From positions 1 to 36,502 of the forward strand of contig CABRZO010000003.1 of NCBI GenBank assembly GCA_902475455.1: a DNA stretch of 36,502 bases, in the 5' to 3' direction. Within the stretch, counting starts at the first letter, position 1; the number at the start of each line of letters is the position of its first letter. The position numbers and the translations under genes were made by a program. Positions 1-7,826 of the stretch are shown piece by piece. Source of the DNA: an uncultured Eubacteriales bacterium. GTDB taxonomy: Bacteria; Bacillota; Clostridia; Oscillospirales; Oscillospiraceae. Below the pieces are notes generated by a model that saw only the letters and a program-made list of their open reading frames with translations, did not search any database and was not told the origin of the DNA.

Positions 1-1
1 C

Positions 2-235
2 TACACCCAGGCCCTGATCTCCGCCGCTCCCATCCCCAACCCCACCGCGGACCGGGCCCGGGAGCGGATCCTGCTGGAGGGCGAGGTGCCCAGTCCCATC
101 AATCCCCCCAAGGGCTGCAACTTCTGCACCCGCTGCCAGTATGCGGACCAGCTCTGTCGGGAGAAAGAGCCGGAAATGGTGGATGTGGGCAATCACCACC
201 TGGTGGCCTGCCACCGGGTCACCGGCAAGCTGTAA
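2..235 (+). CDS. Oligopeptide/dipeptide ABC transporter ATP-binding protein, C-terminal part
   Basis: Only the last 77 codons are in the window; the gene enters from the left. The reading frame shows the C-terminal extension typical of OppD/OppF/DppD/DppF ATPases: a YTQAL..A.P start, then GEVPSPINPP, then a Cys-rich tail (GCNFCTRC...LC...C). In this family that tail is known to hold an iron-sulfur cluster. The Walker motifs lie outside the window. The gene would energise import through the two permeases that follow directly (18 bp to the next start), so the three are probably one operon with an upstream solute-binding protein. Which of the two ATPases (D or F type) this is cannot be decided from the tail alone. 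The substrate is unknown; peptides, nickel-chelates and other small molecules are all handled by this family. Confidence 0.9.
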   Translation, partial: YTQALISAAPIPNPTADRARERILLEGEVPSPINPPKGCNFCTRCQYADQLCREKEPEMVDVGNHHLVACHRVTGKL

Positions 236-253
236 AAAAGGGAGGAATTCATT

Positions 254-1207
254 ATGGGTAAATATACAATCAAACGACTCCTCCTGCTGATCCCCACCCT
301 GTTCATCGTCTGCGTCATCGTCTTCGCTCTGCTACGAATGGTGCCGGGTTCCGCACTGGACCAGATCGTCTACAAATACTCCACCGCCGGCATCGAGATC
401 GACAAGGAGGCGGTGGCCGCCCAGCTGGGCATGGATAAACCCGCCGTGGTCCAGTTCTTCAGCTGGATGGGCGATCTGCTCCGGGGCGACATGGGTGACT
501 CCCTGTTCCAGGCGGAATCGGTCTGGGCCATCATCAAGCGGCAGCTCCCCGTCAGCCTGGAGCTGGGGGTGCTCACCCTGATTCTGACCAATCTGATCTC
601 CATCCCCCTGGGCCTGTTCTGCGCCGCCCGCCAGGACTCCATCTCCGACCAGGCCATCCGGACCGTCTCGGTCATCCTGATGTCTCTGCCGGTGTTCTGG
701 ATCGGCACCCTGGTGCTGATCTACCCCGCCAAGTGGTTCGGATATGCTCCGGCCACCATGTATGTGCCCTTCTTTCAGGCCCCGCTGCAGAACCTGTCCA
801 TGTTCATCATCCCCTCCCTGCTGGGAGCCATGACCCAGGCCGGCGCCCAGATTAGAATGGTGCGCACCATGACCCTGGAGGTCATGCGCCAGGACTACAT
901 CCGCACCGCCTGGGCTAAGGGTGTCAAGGAGAAACGGGTACTCTTCCGCCATGCCTTCCGCAACGCCCTGATCCCCATTATCACCATCATCGGCGCCTCG
1001 GTGGCGGGCCTCATCGGCGGCTCCGTCATTCTGGAGAGCATGTTCAATCTGCCGGGCATCGGCCAGCAGCTGGTCACCGCCCTGTCCAATCGGGACTATC
1101 CCCTGGTCCAGGGCTGCTGCCTGGTGTTCTCCGTCTTTGTCATGCTGATCAATCTGCTGGTGGATCTGTGCTATAAATGGATCGATCCCCGGGTGGAACT
1201 GGAGTAA
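254..1207 (+). CDS. ABC transporter permease, OppB/DppB type
   Basis: A 317-residue integral membrane subunit of a peptide-type ABC importer, of normal family length. An N-terminal membrane segment (about residues 7-30) is followed by the usual extracytoplasmic stretch and a permease core with about five more segments from residue 100 on. The cytoplasmic coupling loop that docks on the ATPase is visible around residues 210-235 (DYIRTAWAKG followed by the FRHAFRNALIP stretch). The end DPRVELE is typical. The ATG is chosen because GGGAGG lies eight bases upstream. It sits between the ATPase end and the second permease with short gaps, so all three should be co-transcribed. The imported compound is unknown; the downstream flavoenzymes suggest it may feed the same catabolic pathway, which is an inference from position. 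Confidence 0.92.
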   Translation: MGKYTIKRLLLLIPTLFIVCVIVFALLRMVPGSALDQIVYKYSTAGIEIDKEAVAAQLGMDKPAVVQFFSWMGDLLRGDMGDSLFQAESVWAIIKRQLPVSLELGVLTLILTNLISIPLGLFCAARQDSISDQAIRTVSVILMSLPVFWIGTLVLIYPAKWFGYAPATMYVPFFQAPLQNLSMFIIPSLLGAMTQAGAQIRMVRTMTLEVMRQDYIRTAWAKGVKEKRVLFRHAFRNALIPIITIIGASVAGLIGGSVILESMFNLPGIGQQLVTALSNRDYPLVQGCCLVFSVFVMLINLLVDLCYKWIDPRVELE

Positions 1208-1224
1208 AGGAGGGAGTGTTTACC

Positions 1225-2184
1225 ATGAAAGCAACTGCGCAAAAGCCGGAAGACGGCCTGAAAAAGCCCTCCTTCCTGCACGAGCTGTTCCATACCAAAA
1301 AGCTGGCGGCCTTTGGTCTGTGCCTGCTGATCTTCTTTCTGCTGGTGGCCATCTTTGCCGACGTGATCGCCCCGGTGAAAGAAGTGGGGGGACAACTGCC
1401 CACCAGCGTGCTGGATAAGCTGAAACCCCCATCCTTAAAGCACCCCCTGGGCACCGACTCTGTGGGTCGGGACCTGCTCAGCTACATGATCTACGGCTGC
1501 CGGACCTCCGTCATCCTGGGCATCATCTGCACTCTGCTGTCCACTCTGGTTTCCCTGATCATCGGCGTGGCCAGCGCCGTCATCGGCGGCTGGTTTGACC
1601 TGCTGATTCAGCGGATTGTGGACGCCTGGCAGTGTATCCCCGGCATGCTGATCATGCTGATCATGATGTCCATCCTGGGCAACGGCCTGGTTCAGCTGAT
1701 CATCGTCATCTCCGTCCCTGCCGGCATCGGCGGCTCCCGGATGGTGCGTTCCGCCGCCATCTCCGTCAAGGACGCGGGCTATTCGAAAATGTCCACCATG
1801 CTGGGAGGCACCGCCGTCTGGAAAATGATTCAGCACGTCACCCCTAATATTTTGCCCATCATCATCATGAATCTAGCGGGCTCCCTGGGCGGCGTCATCA
1901 TGATGGAGGCCTCCATGAACTTCCTGGGCTTCGGCGTGGCGGTGAACACCCCCTCCTGGGGCGCCATGCTGTCGGGCCAGGGCCGCTCCAATATGTATGT
2001 GGCTCCCTGGCTGGCCATGGTCCCCGGCATCGCCATCGGCATCATGGTGTTTGCCTCCGCCATGCTGGGCGACGGTGTACGGGACATCCTGGATCCCCGG
2101 CTCAAAGGCGGCGTGGGCAGCTACGCCGGCAACAAGCTGCGGAAAATCATTGAGCGCAAGCGCCAGGATCTGAATATGTTCTAA
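1225..2184 (+). CDS. ABC transporter permease, OppC/DppC type
   Basis: A 319-residue partner permease. The diagnostic LGTDSVGRDLLS motif is at about residues 72-84, and the coupling loop is near residues 180-205 (ending HVTPNILPIII). The C-terminus (GDGVRDILDPRLKG) is characteristic of OppC/DppC. The ATG at 1225 is chosen because AAGGAGGG ends about eight bases upstream; an in-frame start 48 bp earlier would overlap the previous gene and has no ribosome site. The previous stop is 17 bp away. The reading frame continues to a lysine/arginine-rich tail. It pairs with the preceding permease to form the membrane channel. A strong hairpin follows at 2207-2239, so the transporter operon may end here. 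Confidence 0.92.
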   Translation: MKATAQKPEDGLKKPSFLHELFHTKKLAAFGLCLLIFFLLVAIFADVIAPVKEVGGQLPTSVLDKLKPPSLKHPLGTDSVGRDLLSYMIYGCRTSVILGIICTLLSTLVSLIIGVASAVIGGWFDLLIQRIVDAWQCIPGMLIMLIMMSILGNGLVQLIIVISVPAGIGGSRMVRSAAISVKDAGYSKMSTMLGGTAVWKMIQHVTPNILPIIIMNLAGSLGGVIMMEASMNFLGFGVAVNTPSWGAMLSGQGRSNMYVAPWLAMVPGIAIGIMVFASAMLGDGVRDILDPRLKGGVGSYAGNKLRKIIERKRQDLNMF

Positions 2185-2206
2185 TCCATTTTCCCCCTTC
2201 TTCTAT

Positions 2207-2239
2207 GAGGCGGCACATCCCTTCCGGATGTGCCGCTTC
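2207..2239 (+). terminator. Hairpin after the ABC permease genes, possible terminator
   Basis: Inverted repeat of 14 bp (one G-U pair) with a 5-base loop, lying between the second permease and the flavoprotein gene. The stem is strong, but the following bases (TTCGCAC) are not a good U-tract, so termination may be partial. Confidence 0.5.
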
Positions 2240-2292
2240 GCACAAAATCTTTCCAGCCTTTTCTTCCATGAAACGTATGAAAGGAACCTTCT

Positions 2293-4017
2293 ATGGCATA
2301 TCAAATTGACCAGGAGCTGTGCTCCTGCTGTCACCGCTGCCGGGTGGAGTGCCCCGCCGGGGCCATCCGGTTCCGGGGCAGCAAGTATTGGATTGACCCG
2401 GAGCAATGCATCTCCTGCGGCCACTGCGCCGCCGTCTGCCACAACGACGTGATCTCCGATCCCGACAACCCGCCCCCGGCGGCCGCCCCCCACCCCCCGG
2501 AACAGCTGGCCTGCGACGTGCTGGTCATCGGCGCCGGGGCCGCCGGTCTGGCCGCCGCCGCCCGGGCCGCCAGCCTGGGCAAACGGGTGCTGGTGCTGGA
2601 AAAAAACAAGGAGATCGGCGGCTCCGCCTGGTACGCCCATGTATTCCGAAGCTACTGGTCCCAGTGGCACCGCCAGGCGGGGCTGAAGGACCCCCGGGAA
2701 GACCTTTACCGGGAGTTCATGGCCCAGACCCAGGGCCAGGTCAACGGCAAGCTGGTGCGCCGAATTCTGGACGCCAACGAGGATTTCGTCGACTGGCTGA
2801 TCCGGGAGCACGACCTGGGGGCGGATTACACCTTCGGCCCCCAGTTCTGGGGCGGCTACGGCCCCCAGGCCGCCTACGACTGGGACTATAACCACAGGCG
2901 CATCGACACCACCATCGGTCCCGGGGGCACCGGCTGGTACATGACCCGAAAGCTGCTGACCATCCTGCTGGACAACGGTGGTGCCATCCGCTACCGCACC
3001 GCCGCCAAAGCCCTGCTCACCGATGACACCGGCGCCATCTCCGGGGCCCTGGCTCAGGACCCGGGGGGAGAGCTGCAAATCTCCTGCTCCCAGGTGGTGG
3101 TGGCCGCCGGAGCATTCAGCCGAAACAAGGAGCTGACAGGCCGCTTTAACCCGCTGTTTTACACGGAAGATCCGGACCAGGAGCCGGTGCATGTGTTCAC
3201 CTGCGCCACCTGCACCGGGGACGGCATCACCCTCTGTGAGCAGCTGGGGGCGGACATTGACTATGTCAACGCCCGGGCCGCCATGCTGGGGCCCATGCGC
3301 CACCCCTTCGGCACCGCCTCCCTGGCCGCCGGCATGAGCCGCTACGGCATCCAGGTCAACCGGCGGGGAGAGCCCTTTTTACAGGACTGCATGGGGGAGG
3401 CCATCAGCCCTCTGGTCCATCAGCCGGGCCGGATGGTCTATCAAATTATTGACAGGGCCGGAGCGGAGCGTACAATGAAAGAATCGGCAGGCAGGCCCTG
3501 CGACGTGCCCGGGGCAGATATGAATCCCTTCTACCAAAACTGGGAGGCCGAACTGGAGCAGGAGCGCCAATGGGGCGTGCTGTTCAGCGCCCCCACCCTG
3601 GAGGCGCTGGGGGAACAGATCCACATCCCGGGGGACCGCCTGCGCCAGGCGGTGGACCTCTACAATCAACGGGCGGGGCAGCCGGAGACCCGGATGGGCC
3701 CCAATGGTCCGGAGGAATTACCCTCCAAGCCCCCCATGGAGTCTGGCCCCTGGTACGCCATTCCCCTGAAACTGTTCCACGAAAACGCCATCGGCGGCAT
3801 GGTCATTGACGAAAACGCCCAGGTTTTGCGGCTGGGCCGCCCCATCCCGGGCCTCTACGCCGCCGGAGACAACACCCGGGGGGTCATGCTGCCGGGCCGG
3901 ATCGGAGCCGACTATATTGAACGCACCATTTCCGCCCTGACCTTCGCCCTGTGCAGCGGCTACATCGCCGGAGAGATGTGCGGCAAACAGCAAACGCGAC
4001 AAGGAGGCATCTTATGA
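2293..4017 (+). CDS. FAD-dependent oxidoreductase with N-terminal 2[4Fe-4S] ferredoxin domain
   Basis: A 574-residue cytosolic flavoprotein with no signal peptide. Residues 1-50 form a bacterial-type ferredoxin: C10-x2-C13-x2-C16-x3-C20-P and C39-x2-C42-x2-C45-x3-C49. After a proline-rich linker comes an FAD_binding_2 (fumarate reductase/succinate dehydrogenase flavoprotein) domain with GAGAAG at 80-85, the ribose-binding E103, and the C-terminal signature GLYAAGDN with a final FAD-binding helix. The family reduces activated double bonds or dehydrogenates ketones; the substrate here is unknown. Fusion to ferredoxin suggests electrons arrive from ferredoxin or from the GltD-like enzyme encoded at 6357-7811. 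The stop overlaps the next start (ATGA), so it is translationally coupled to the first SnoaL-like gene. A paralogue with the same architecture lies at 7827-9536. Confidence 0.88.
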   Translation: MAYQIDQELCSCCHRCRVECPAGAIRFRGSKYWIDPEQCISCGHCAAVCHNDVISDPDNPPPAAAPHPPEQLACDVLVIGAGAAGLAAAARAASLGKRVLVLEKNKEIGGSAWYAHVFRSYWSQWHRQAGLKDPREDLYREFMAQTQGQVNGKLVRRILDANEDFVDWLIREHDLGADYTFGPQFWGGYGPQAAYDWDYNHRRIDTTIGPGGTGWYMTRKLLTILLDNGGAIRYRTAAKALLTDDTGAISGALAQDPGGELQISCSQVVVAAGAFSRNKELTGRFNPLFYTEDPDQEPVHVFTCATCTGDGITLCEQLGADIDYVNARAAMLGPMRHPFGTASLAAGMSRYGIQVNRRGEPFLQDCMGEAISPLVHQPGRMVYQIIDRAGAERTMKESAGRPCDVPGADMNPFYQNWEAELEQERQWGVLFSAPTLEALGEQIHIPGDRLRQAVDLYNQRAGQPETRMGPNGPEELPSKPPMESGPWYAIPLKLFHENAIGGMVIDENAQVLRLGRPIPGLYAAGDNTRGVMLPGRIGADYIERTISALTFALCSGYIAGEMCGKQQTRQGGIL

Positions 4018-4745
4018 ATCAGACCGAACAGCTGGTCCAACAGTGGGAGGACCAGCGGGCCATCAAAAACCTGATGGGCAAATACGTCAATCTGGTGCTG
4101 CTGAACCGGGAACAGGAGATTCTGGACCGGTTCTGGAGCGCCGGGGATGACCTGTGCCTGGGCTTCAACGACGGCTACTATGTGGGCCGCCGGGCGGTGG
4201 AGGACTACTACCGGGCGGTGGAGGCCAGAAACCTGCTGGTGGCCAAGACCCTGCAGAAAAAATTTCCCCAGCAGCTGGGAAACAAGTCCGATGAGGAGAT
4301 CTACGGCATCGGCCCCTTCAAGGTGGAGCCCCTGTACAGCCCCCTGATTGAGGTGGCCGGAGACGGCAAGACCGCAAAGGGCCTCTGGTCCTGCCTGGGG
4401 GCACACAACGAGGTGGGAGGCGCCGGCCCGGTAGCCAACTGGACCTGGGGCTATTTCGCCGCCGACTTCCGCCGGGAGGACCAGGGCTGGAAGATCTGGC
4501 ACCTGCTCTACGTCAACGACGTGGACTGCATCTGCGGCCAGTCCTGGGGCAAACCCCAGCAGCCCTACCCCGATCTGCCGGAGTTTGCCGACGTAAAAGC
4601 CTTCCGGTATCCCGACTACACCGCGGCCCGGCAGGTACGGGAATACTATCGCCCGGATCGGCCCCTGACCCTGACGCCGGAGATTCCGGTGCCCTATGAG
4701 ACCTTTGCCGACACCTTCAGCTACGGCATCGGAGAGGAGGCCTGA
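4014..4745 (+). CDS. NTF2/SnoaL-like protein 1 of 3
   Basis: A 243-residue soluble protein. An N-terminal helix (QLVQQWEDQRAIKNLMGKYV) is followed by a cone-shaped NTF2 fold pattern. Markers are DGKTAKG near residue 117 and GWKIWH near residue 160, both also present in the next gene. SnoaL-like proteins include polyketide cyclases, steroid isomerases and the bile-acid dehydratase BaiE; they use a hydrophobic pocket for acid/base chemistry without cofactors. The C-terminal 75 residues, rich in Pro and Tyr, extend beyond a minimal NTF2 domain. The ATG at 4014 is chosen because it overlaps the flavoprotein stop (ATGA) and has AAGGAGG seven bases upstream; an earlier in-frame start would overlap by 60 bp. 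Probably a dehydratase or isomerase acting on the product or substrate of the flavoprotein (inference). Confidence 0.8.
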   Translation: MNQTEQLVQQWEDQRAIKNLMGKYVNLVLLNREQEILDRFWSAGDDLCLGFNDGYYVGRRAVEDYYRAVEARNLLVAKTLQKKFPQQLGNKSDEEIYGIGPFKVEPLYSPLIEVAGDGKTAKGLWSCLGAHNEVGGAGPVANWTWGYFAADFRREDQGWKIWHLLYVNDVDCICGQSWGKPQQPYPDLPEFADVKAFRYPDYTAARQVREYYRPDRPLTLTPEIPVPYETFADTFSYGIGEEA

Positions 4746-4747
4746 AG

Positions 4748-5470
4748 ATGAGAGAATTTACCACCCAGGAGACCATGCTCCGGGTCTGGGATGTGGAGAA
4801 CATCAAAAAGGTAATGCACCGGCGGGTGTATTACATCGCCAATGAGTGGCGGGCCCGGGAGCTGGAGGAGCTCTGGGTGTCCGACCCGGCCCATCAAAAG
4901 ACCGCCTCCTTCGGCCGCAACACCGGCTACTATGTGGGCATGGAGGCCATCCGGGGCTACTACGTGGACCACCACGCCCGGGAGATGGGGGACGGCGCCG
5001 GTTACCTCAGCAACCACCCGGTGACCACCGGCCTGGTGCGGCTGGCGGAGGACGGCAAGACCGCCAAGGGCATGTGGTACTCCATCGCCCAGGAGACCCG
5101 GCCCCAGGGGGACGGCACCGCCCTGGCCCTGTGGATGCCGGAAAAGATCGGCGTGGACTTCGTCAAGGAGGCCGACGGCTGGAAAATCTGGCACATCGTG
5201 ATCGCCAACGACCTGGTCTGTGAGGCGGGCACCAACAACGAGGAGGACCCGGTCTATGTGGACTATGCCACCGACCCGGTGGCGGTGGAGTTCGGCACCC
5301 CCACCATCCAGAAGCTGGTTCACGACCAGACCTTCAACTGGTGGGACAATTATCCCCCCATGCCCCGGCCCTATGAGCACTGGTCCGACGACATCAGCTA
5401 CGGCCCCGAGGGCTACCATGCGCCGGAGATCTTCCAGTTCGGGGCGAAAGGAGGCCGCAACTACAAATGA
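4748..5470 (+). CDS. NTF2/SnoaL-like protein 2 of 3
   Basis: A 240-residue protein related to its upstream neighbour. It has the same order of markers: an N-terminal helix ending HRRVYYIANE, TGYYVGMEAIRGYY, DGKTAKGMWYS near residue 102, GWKIWHIVIAND near residue 145, then a tail with a PPMPRPYEHWSDDISYGP stretch. Gene 1 has the equivalent YETFADTFSYGIG at its end, so the two share the C-terminal extension and arose by duplication. The start lies 2 bp after the previous stop. Its own stop overlaps the third gene (ATGA). The chemistry is unknown; the family suggests cofactor-free dehydration, isomerisation or hydrolysis. Three non-identical copies in tandem could form a hetero-oligomer or act on successive intermediates. 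Confidence 0.8.
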   Translation: MREFTTQETMLRVWDVENIKKVMHRRVYYIANEWRARELEELWVSDPAHQKTASFGRNTGYYVGMEAIRGYYVDHHAREMGDGAGYLSNHPVTTGLVRLAEDGKTAKGMWYSIAQETRPQGDGTALALWMPEKIGVDFVKEADGWKIWHIVIANDLVCEAGTNNEEDPVYVDYATDPVAVEFGTPTIQKLVHDQTFNWWDNYPPMPRPYEHWSDDISYGPEGYHAPEIFQFGAKGGRNYK

Positions 5471-6219
5471 AAACTTTGACTTTGGAAGAGCGAGTCCGCA
5501 ACGCCGCCGCCTCCCAGGAGGTGGAAAATGTCAAGGCGGAGCACGCCTACTATCACGGCCGGGCCGACGCCACCGGCGAGTGGGGCACCATCTGGTCCAG
5601 GTCCGACGAGTGCTCCTGGGCCCACGCCTTCGGCCGGATGCGTGGCTTTGACCAGGTCTGGTACGGCTCCGTCACCCGCTACGACGCCCAGGCCATGGAG
5701 AACTGGCTGAAACTCTACGAGTATTACCCGGAGGTGGGGGGCAAGGATCCCCGGCCCCTGCTGGAGGCCTCAGTCCACACCCTGGTCACCGACATCATCG
5801 AGGTGGCCGCCGACGGTAAGACCGCCCGGGGCAGCTTTATCACCCCCGGCGTCATCCACTCCCGGCTCACCGAGGAGCACCAGAAATACTGCATGATCCT
5901 CTGGGAACGCTACGGCTCCGATTTCATCTGTGAGGACGGGGAGTGGAAGTACCTCCACGAGCACGTCTGCCCGGACATCCCCGGCACCCTGGACTGCACC
6001 AACTGGGCGGCGGCGGAGTACGCCCGGCTCACCCAGCCCGATGAGGAGGGCATCCAGCCCCAGGGGGGCAGCGGCGGCTGCCCGCCCCCGGTCACCGATC
6101 CCGGCCCCCTGCATTCCCCCTACTCCCTGCTGCAAAAGCCCGCCAACACGGTGCCCTGGCCCGAGCCCTATGAGACCATGGACGAACACAACACCTATAC
6201 CCCGCCCCGGAAGAAATAA
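5467..6219 (+). CDS. NTF2/SnoaL-like protein 3 of 3
   Basis: A 250-residue protein, the most divergent of the three. It keeps DGKTARGSF near residue 116 and the EWKYLHEHV strand near residue 160, plus a C-terminal PWPEPYETMDEHNTY segment matching the Pro/Tyr tails of its neighbours. A Gly/Pro-rich insert (GGSGGCPPP) precedes that tail. The sequence AYYHGRADATGEWGTIW at the N-terminus aligns with the ANEWRARELEELW segment of gene 2. Translation is coupled by a 4-bp ATGA overlap. A very strong terminator follows at 6226, closing the operon of one Fe-S flavoprotein and three NTF2-like proteins. The substrate is not recognisable. Confidence 0.78.
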   Translation: MKTLTLEERVRNAAASQEVENVKAEHAYYHGRADATGEWGTIWSRSDECSWAHAFGRMRGFDQVWYGSVTRYDAQAMENWLKLYEYYPEVGGKDPRPLLEASVHTLVTDIIEVAADGKTARGSFITPGVIHSRLTEEHQKYCMILWERYGSDFICEDGEWKYLHEHVCPDIPGTLDCTNWAAAEYARLTQPDEEGIQPQGGSGGCPPPVTDPGPLHSPYSLLQKPANTVPWPEPYETMDEHNTYTPPRKK

Positions 6220-6225
6220 TTGCAA

Positions 6226-6278
6226 AAAGGACCAGAGGGGGCCGCAGCGTTGCTGCGGCCCCCTCTGGTCCTTTGTTT
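6226..6278 (+). terminator. Strong bidirectional rho-independent terminator
   Basis: A perfect stem of 23 bp (6226-6248 with 6252-6274), 3-base loop, with T-rich sequence on the right and A-rich on the left. It lies between convergent operons and can serve both. Confidence 0.93.
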
Positions 6279-6296
6279 TATCCGGGACGAATGACA

Positions 6297-6327
6297 GGGG
6301 CGCGGCCATCCAATATGGCCGCGCCCC
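6297..6327. terminator. Second intergenic hairpin between convergent operons
   Basis: A perfect 13-bp GC-rich stem with loop CCAAT, 30 bp before the 3' end of the minus-strand GltD-like gene. There is no U-tract in either direction, so it may be an mRNA-stabilising 3' hairpin or help the terminator at 6226. Confidence 0.45.
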
Positions 6328-6356
6328 AAAGAGGTCGATTCAGTTGGGAGAGAGCT

Positions 6357-7811
6357 TCAGCCCAGGGCGGCGTCCACCGCGTCGGCGCAGTCCCGGCCGT
6401 CCACCATGGCCTTGACCACCAGGGACTGGCCGGTGCGGCAATCGCCGCAGGCGAACACCTTGGCCACATTGGTGGCGTAGCCCTGGGTGGCGATGTTGGT
6501 GCGGTCGGTGGTGTCCACCCCGAAGGCCTGGGCCAGCTCCGCCCGGGGACCGATGAAGCCGGCGGCCACGATCAGCATCTCGCAGGGGATTACCTTTTCG
6601 GTGCCGGGCAGCTCCCGGAGGGTGAGCCGTCTGCCCTGGTCATACTCGGCGGCCAGATCCACGGTGACCACCGCCTTCAGATTGCCCGCCTCGTCGGCCT
6701 GCAAGGCCTTGACGGTGGTCTGGTACACATGGGGGTCCTTGCCGAACACCGCCCGGCACTCCTCCATGCTGGTGTCCACCTTGTGCTCCGGCTCATGGAC
6801 CGGGTAGACGTGGTGGATAAACACCTGCACCGGGTGCTCCGGCAGCATCTCGATCTGGGTGATGCCGGCGCAGCCGTTGCGCAGGGCGGTGCCCACGCAG
6901 TCGCTGCCGGTGTCGCCGCCGCCCACGATGACCACATGTTTACCCTGGGCGGAGATGTTCTGACCGTCGGCCAGGCCGGAGTCCAGCAGGCTCTTGGTGT
7001 TGCTCTTCAGGAAGTCCACGGCGGCATAGACCCCCTGGGCCTCCCCCTCCAGCTTCAGCTTTCGGGCGTTGCCGGTGCCGGTGCAGAGCACCACTGCGTC
7101 ATACCGGTCCAGGATTTCCGCGGCCAGGGCGGCGTCCACCGGGGTGTTGCAGAGGAACCGGATGCCCCGGCCCTCCATGGCGGCCACCTTCCGGGCCACC
7201 ACGCCTTTCTCCAGCTTCATGTTGGGGATGCCGTACTCCAGCAGGCCGCCGGGCCGGTCGGCGCTCTCGTAGATGACCACCTCATGGCCCTTGTCTCTCA
7301 GCCGCTCCGCCACGGACAGGCCGCTGGGGCCGGAGCCGATGACTGCCACCTTCTTTCCGGTGGCGGGACCCGCCGGGTCGGGCTTGCCGGTGCGGTAATG
7401 CTCCTCCACCACAAAGCGCTCCAGCCGGCCGATGCCCACGGACTGGGACCGGATGCCCCGGGTGCAGTTGGACTGGCACTGCTTTTCCTGGGGACACACC
7501 CGGGAGCACATCTCCGGCAGGGTGGAGGCGGAGCGGATGAGCTGATAGGCCCCCTCAAAATCCTGGGCGCGGACCTTGGCGATAAAATCGGTGACGGGCA
7601 CCCCGGCGGGGCAGGCCTTCTGGCACCAGTGGGTGGGGCACTTCAGGCACCGGGAGGCCTCGTTCAAGGCCTGGTCCTGGGTGTAGGTGGACTCCACTTC
7701 GTCAAAGGAGGAGAGCCGCTGCTCCAGGTCCAGCCGGCCGTTGGGGGTGCGGTTGGGGTCCATATTGGGGTTTTCCACCGGGGTGAAAATACTGTTATCA
7801 GGCAAAAACAT
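6357..7811 (-). CDS. GltD-like NAD(P)H oxidoreductase (glutamate synthase small-subunit family)
   Basis: A 484-residue Fe-S flavoprotein. An N-terminal Fer4_20 domain has Cys 55, 58, 63, 67 and Cys 102, 106, 112, 116. It is followed by an FAD domain (GSGPSG at 159-164) and an NAD(P) domain with VGGGDTGSD near residue 300. The C-terminal CGDCRTGQSLVVKA motif binds FAD. Proteins of this family move electrons from NAD(P)H through FAD and Fe-S clusters to a partner; in true glutamate synthase the partner is the large subunit, which is absent here. The gene follows the Fe-S flavoprotein at 7827-9536 by 15 bp with its own AGGAGGAG site. The natural reading is an NAD(P)H-to-flavoprotein electron donor for this cluster. 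It is also the type of domain missing from the short YgfK at 28242, a possible second client. Confidence 0.88.
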   Translation of the reverse strand: MFLPDNSIFTPVENPNMDPNRTPNGRLDLEQRLSSFDEVESTYTQDQALNEASRCLKCPTHWCQKACPAGVPVTDFIAKVRAQDFEGAYQLIRSASTLPEMCSRVCPQEKQCQSNCTRGIRSQSVGIGRLERFVVEEHYRTGKPDPAGPATGKKVAVIGSGPSGLSVAERLRDKGHEVVIYESADRPGGLLEYGIPNMKLEKGVVARKVAAMEGRGIRFLCNTPVDAALAAEILDRYDAVVLCTGTGNARKLKLEGEAQGVYAAVDFLKSNTKSLLDSGLADGQNISAQGKHVVIVGGGDTGSDCVGTALRNGCAGITQIEMLPEHPVQVFIHHVYPVHEPEHKVDTSMEECRAVFGKDPHVYQTTVKALQADEAGNLKAVVTVDLAAEYDQGRRLTLRELPGTEKVIPCEMLIVAAGFIGPRAELAQAFGVDTTDRTNIATQGYATNVAKVFACGDCRTGQSLVVKAMVDGRDCADAVDAALG

Positions 7812-7826
7812 GGTTTCTCCTCCTTC

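Noticed and set aside
1177..1224. An earlier start for the second ABC permease
   Set aside because: It would overlap the first permease gene and has no ribosome site, while ATG 1225 has AAGGAGGG at good distance.
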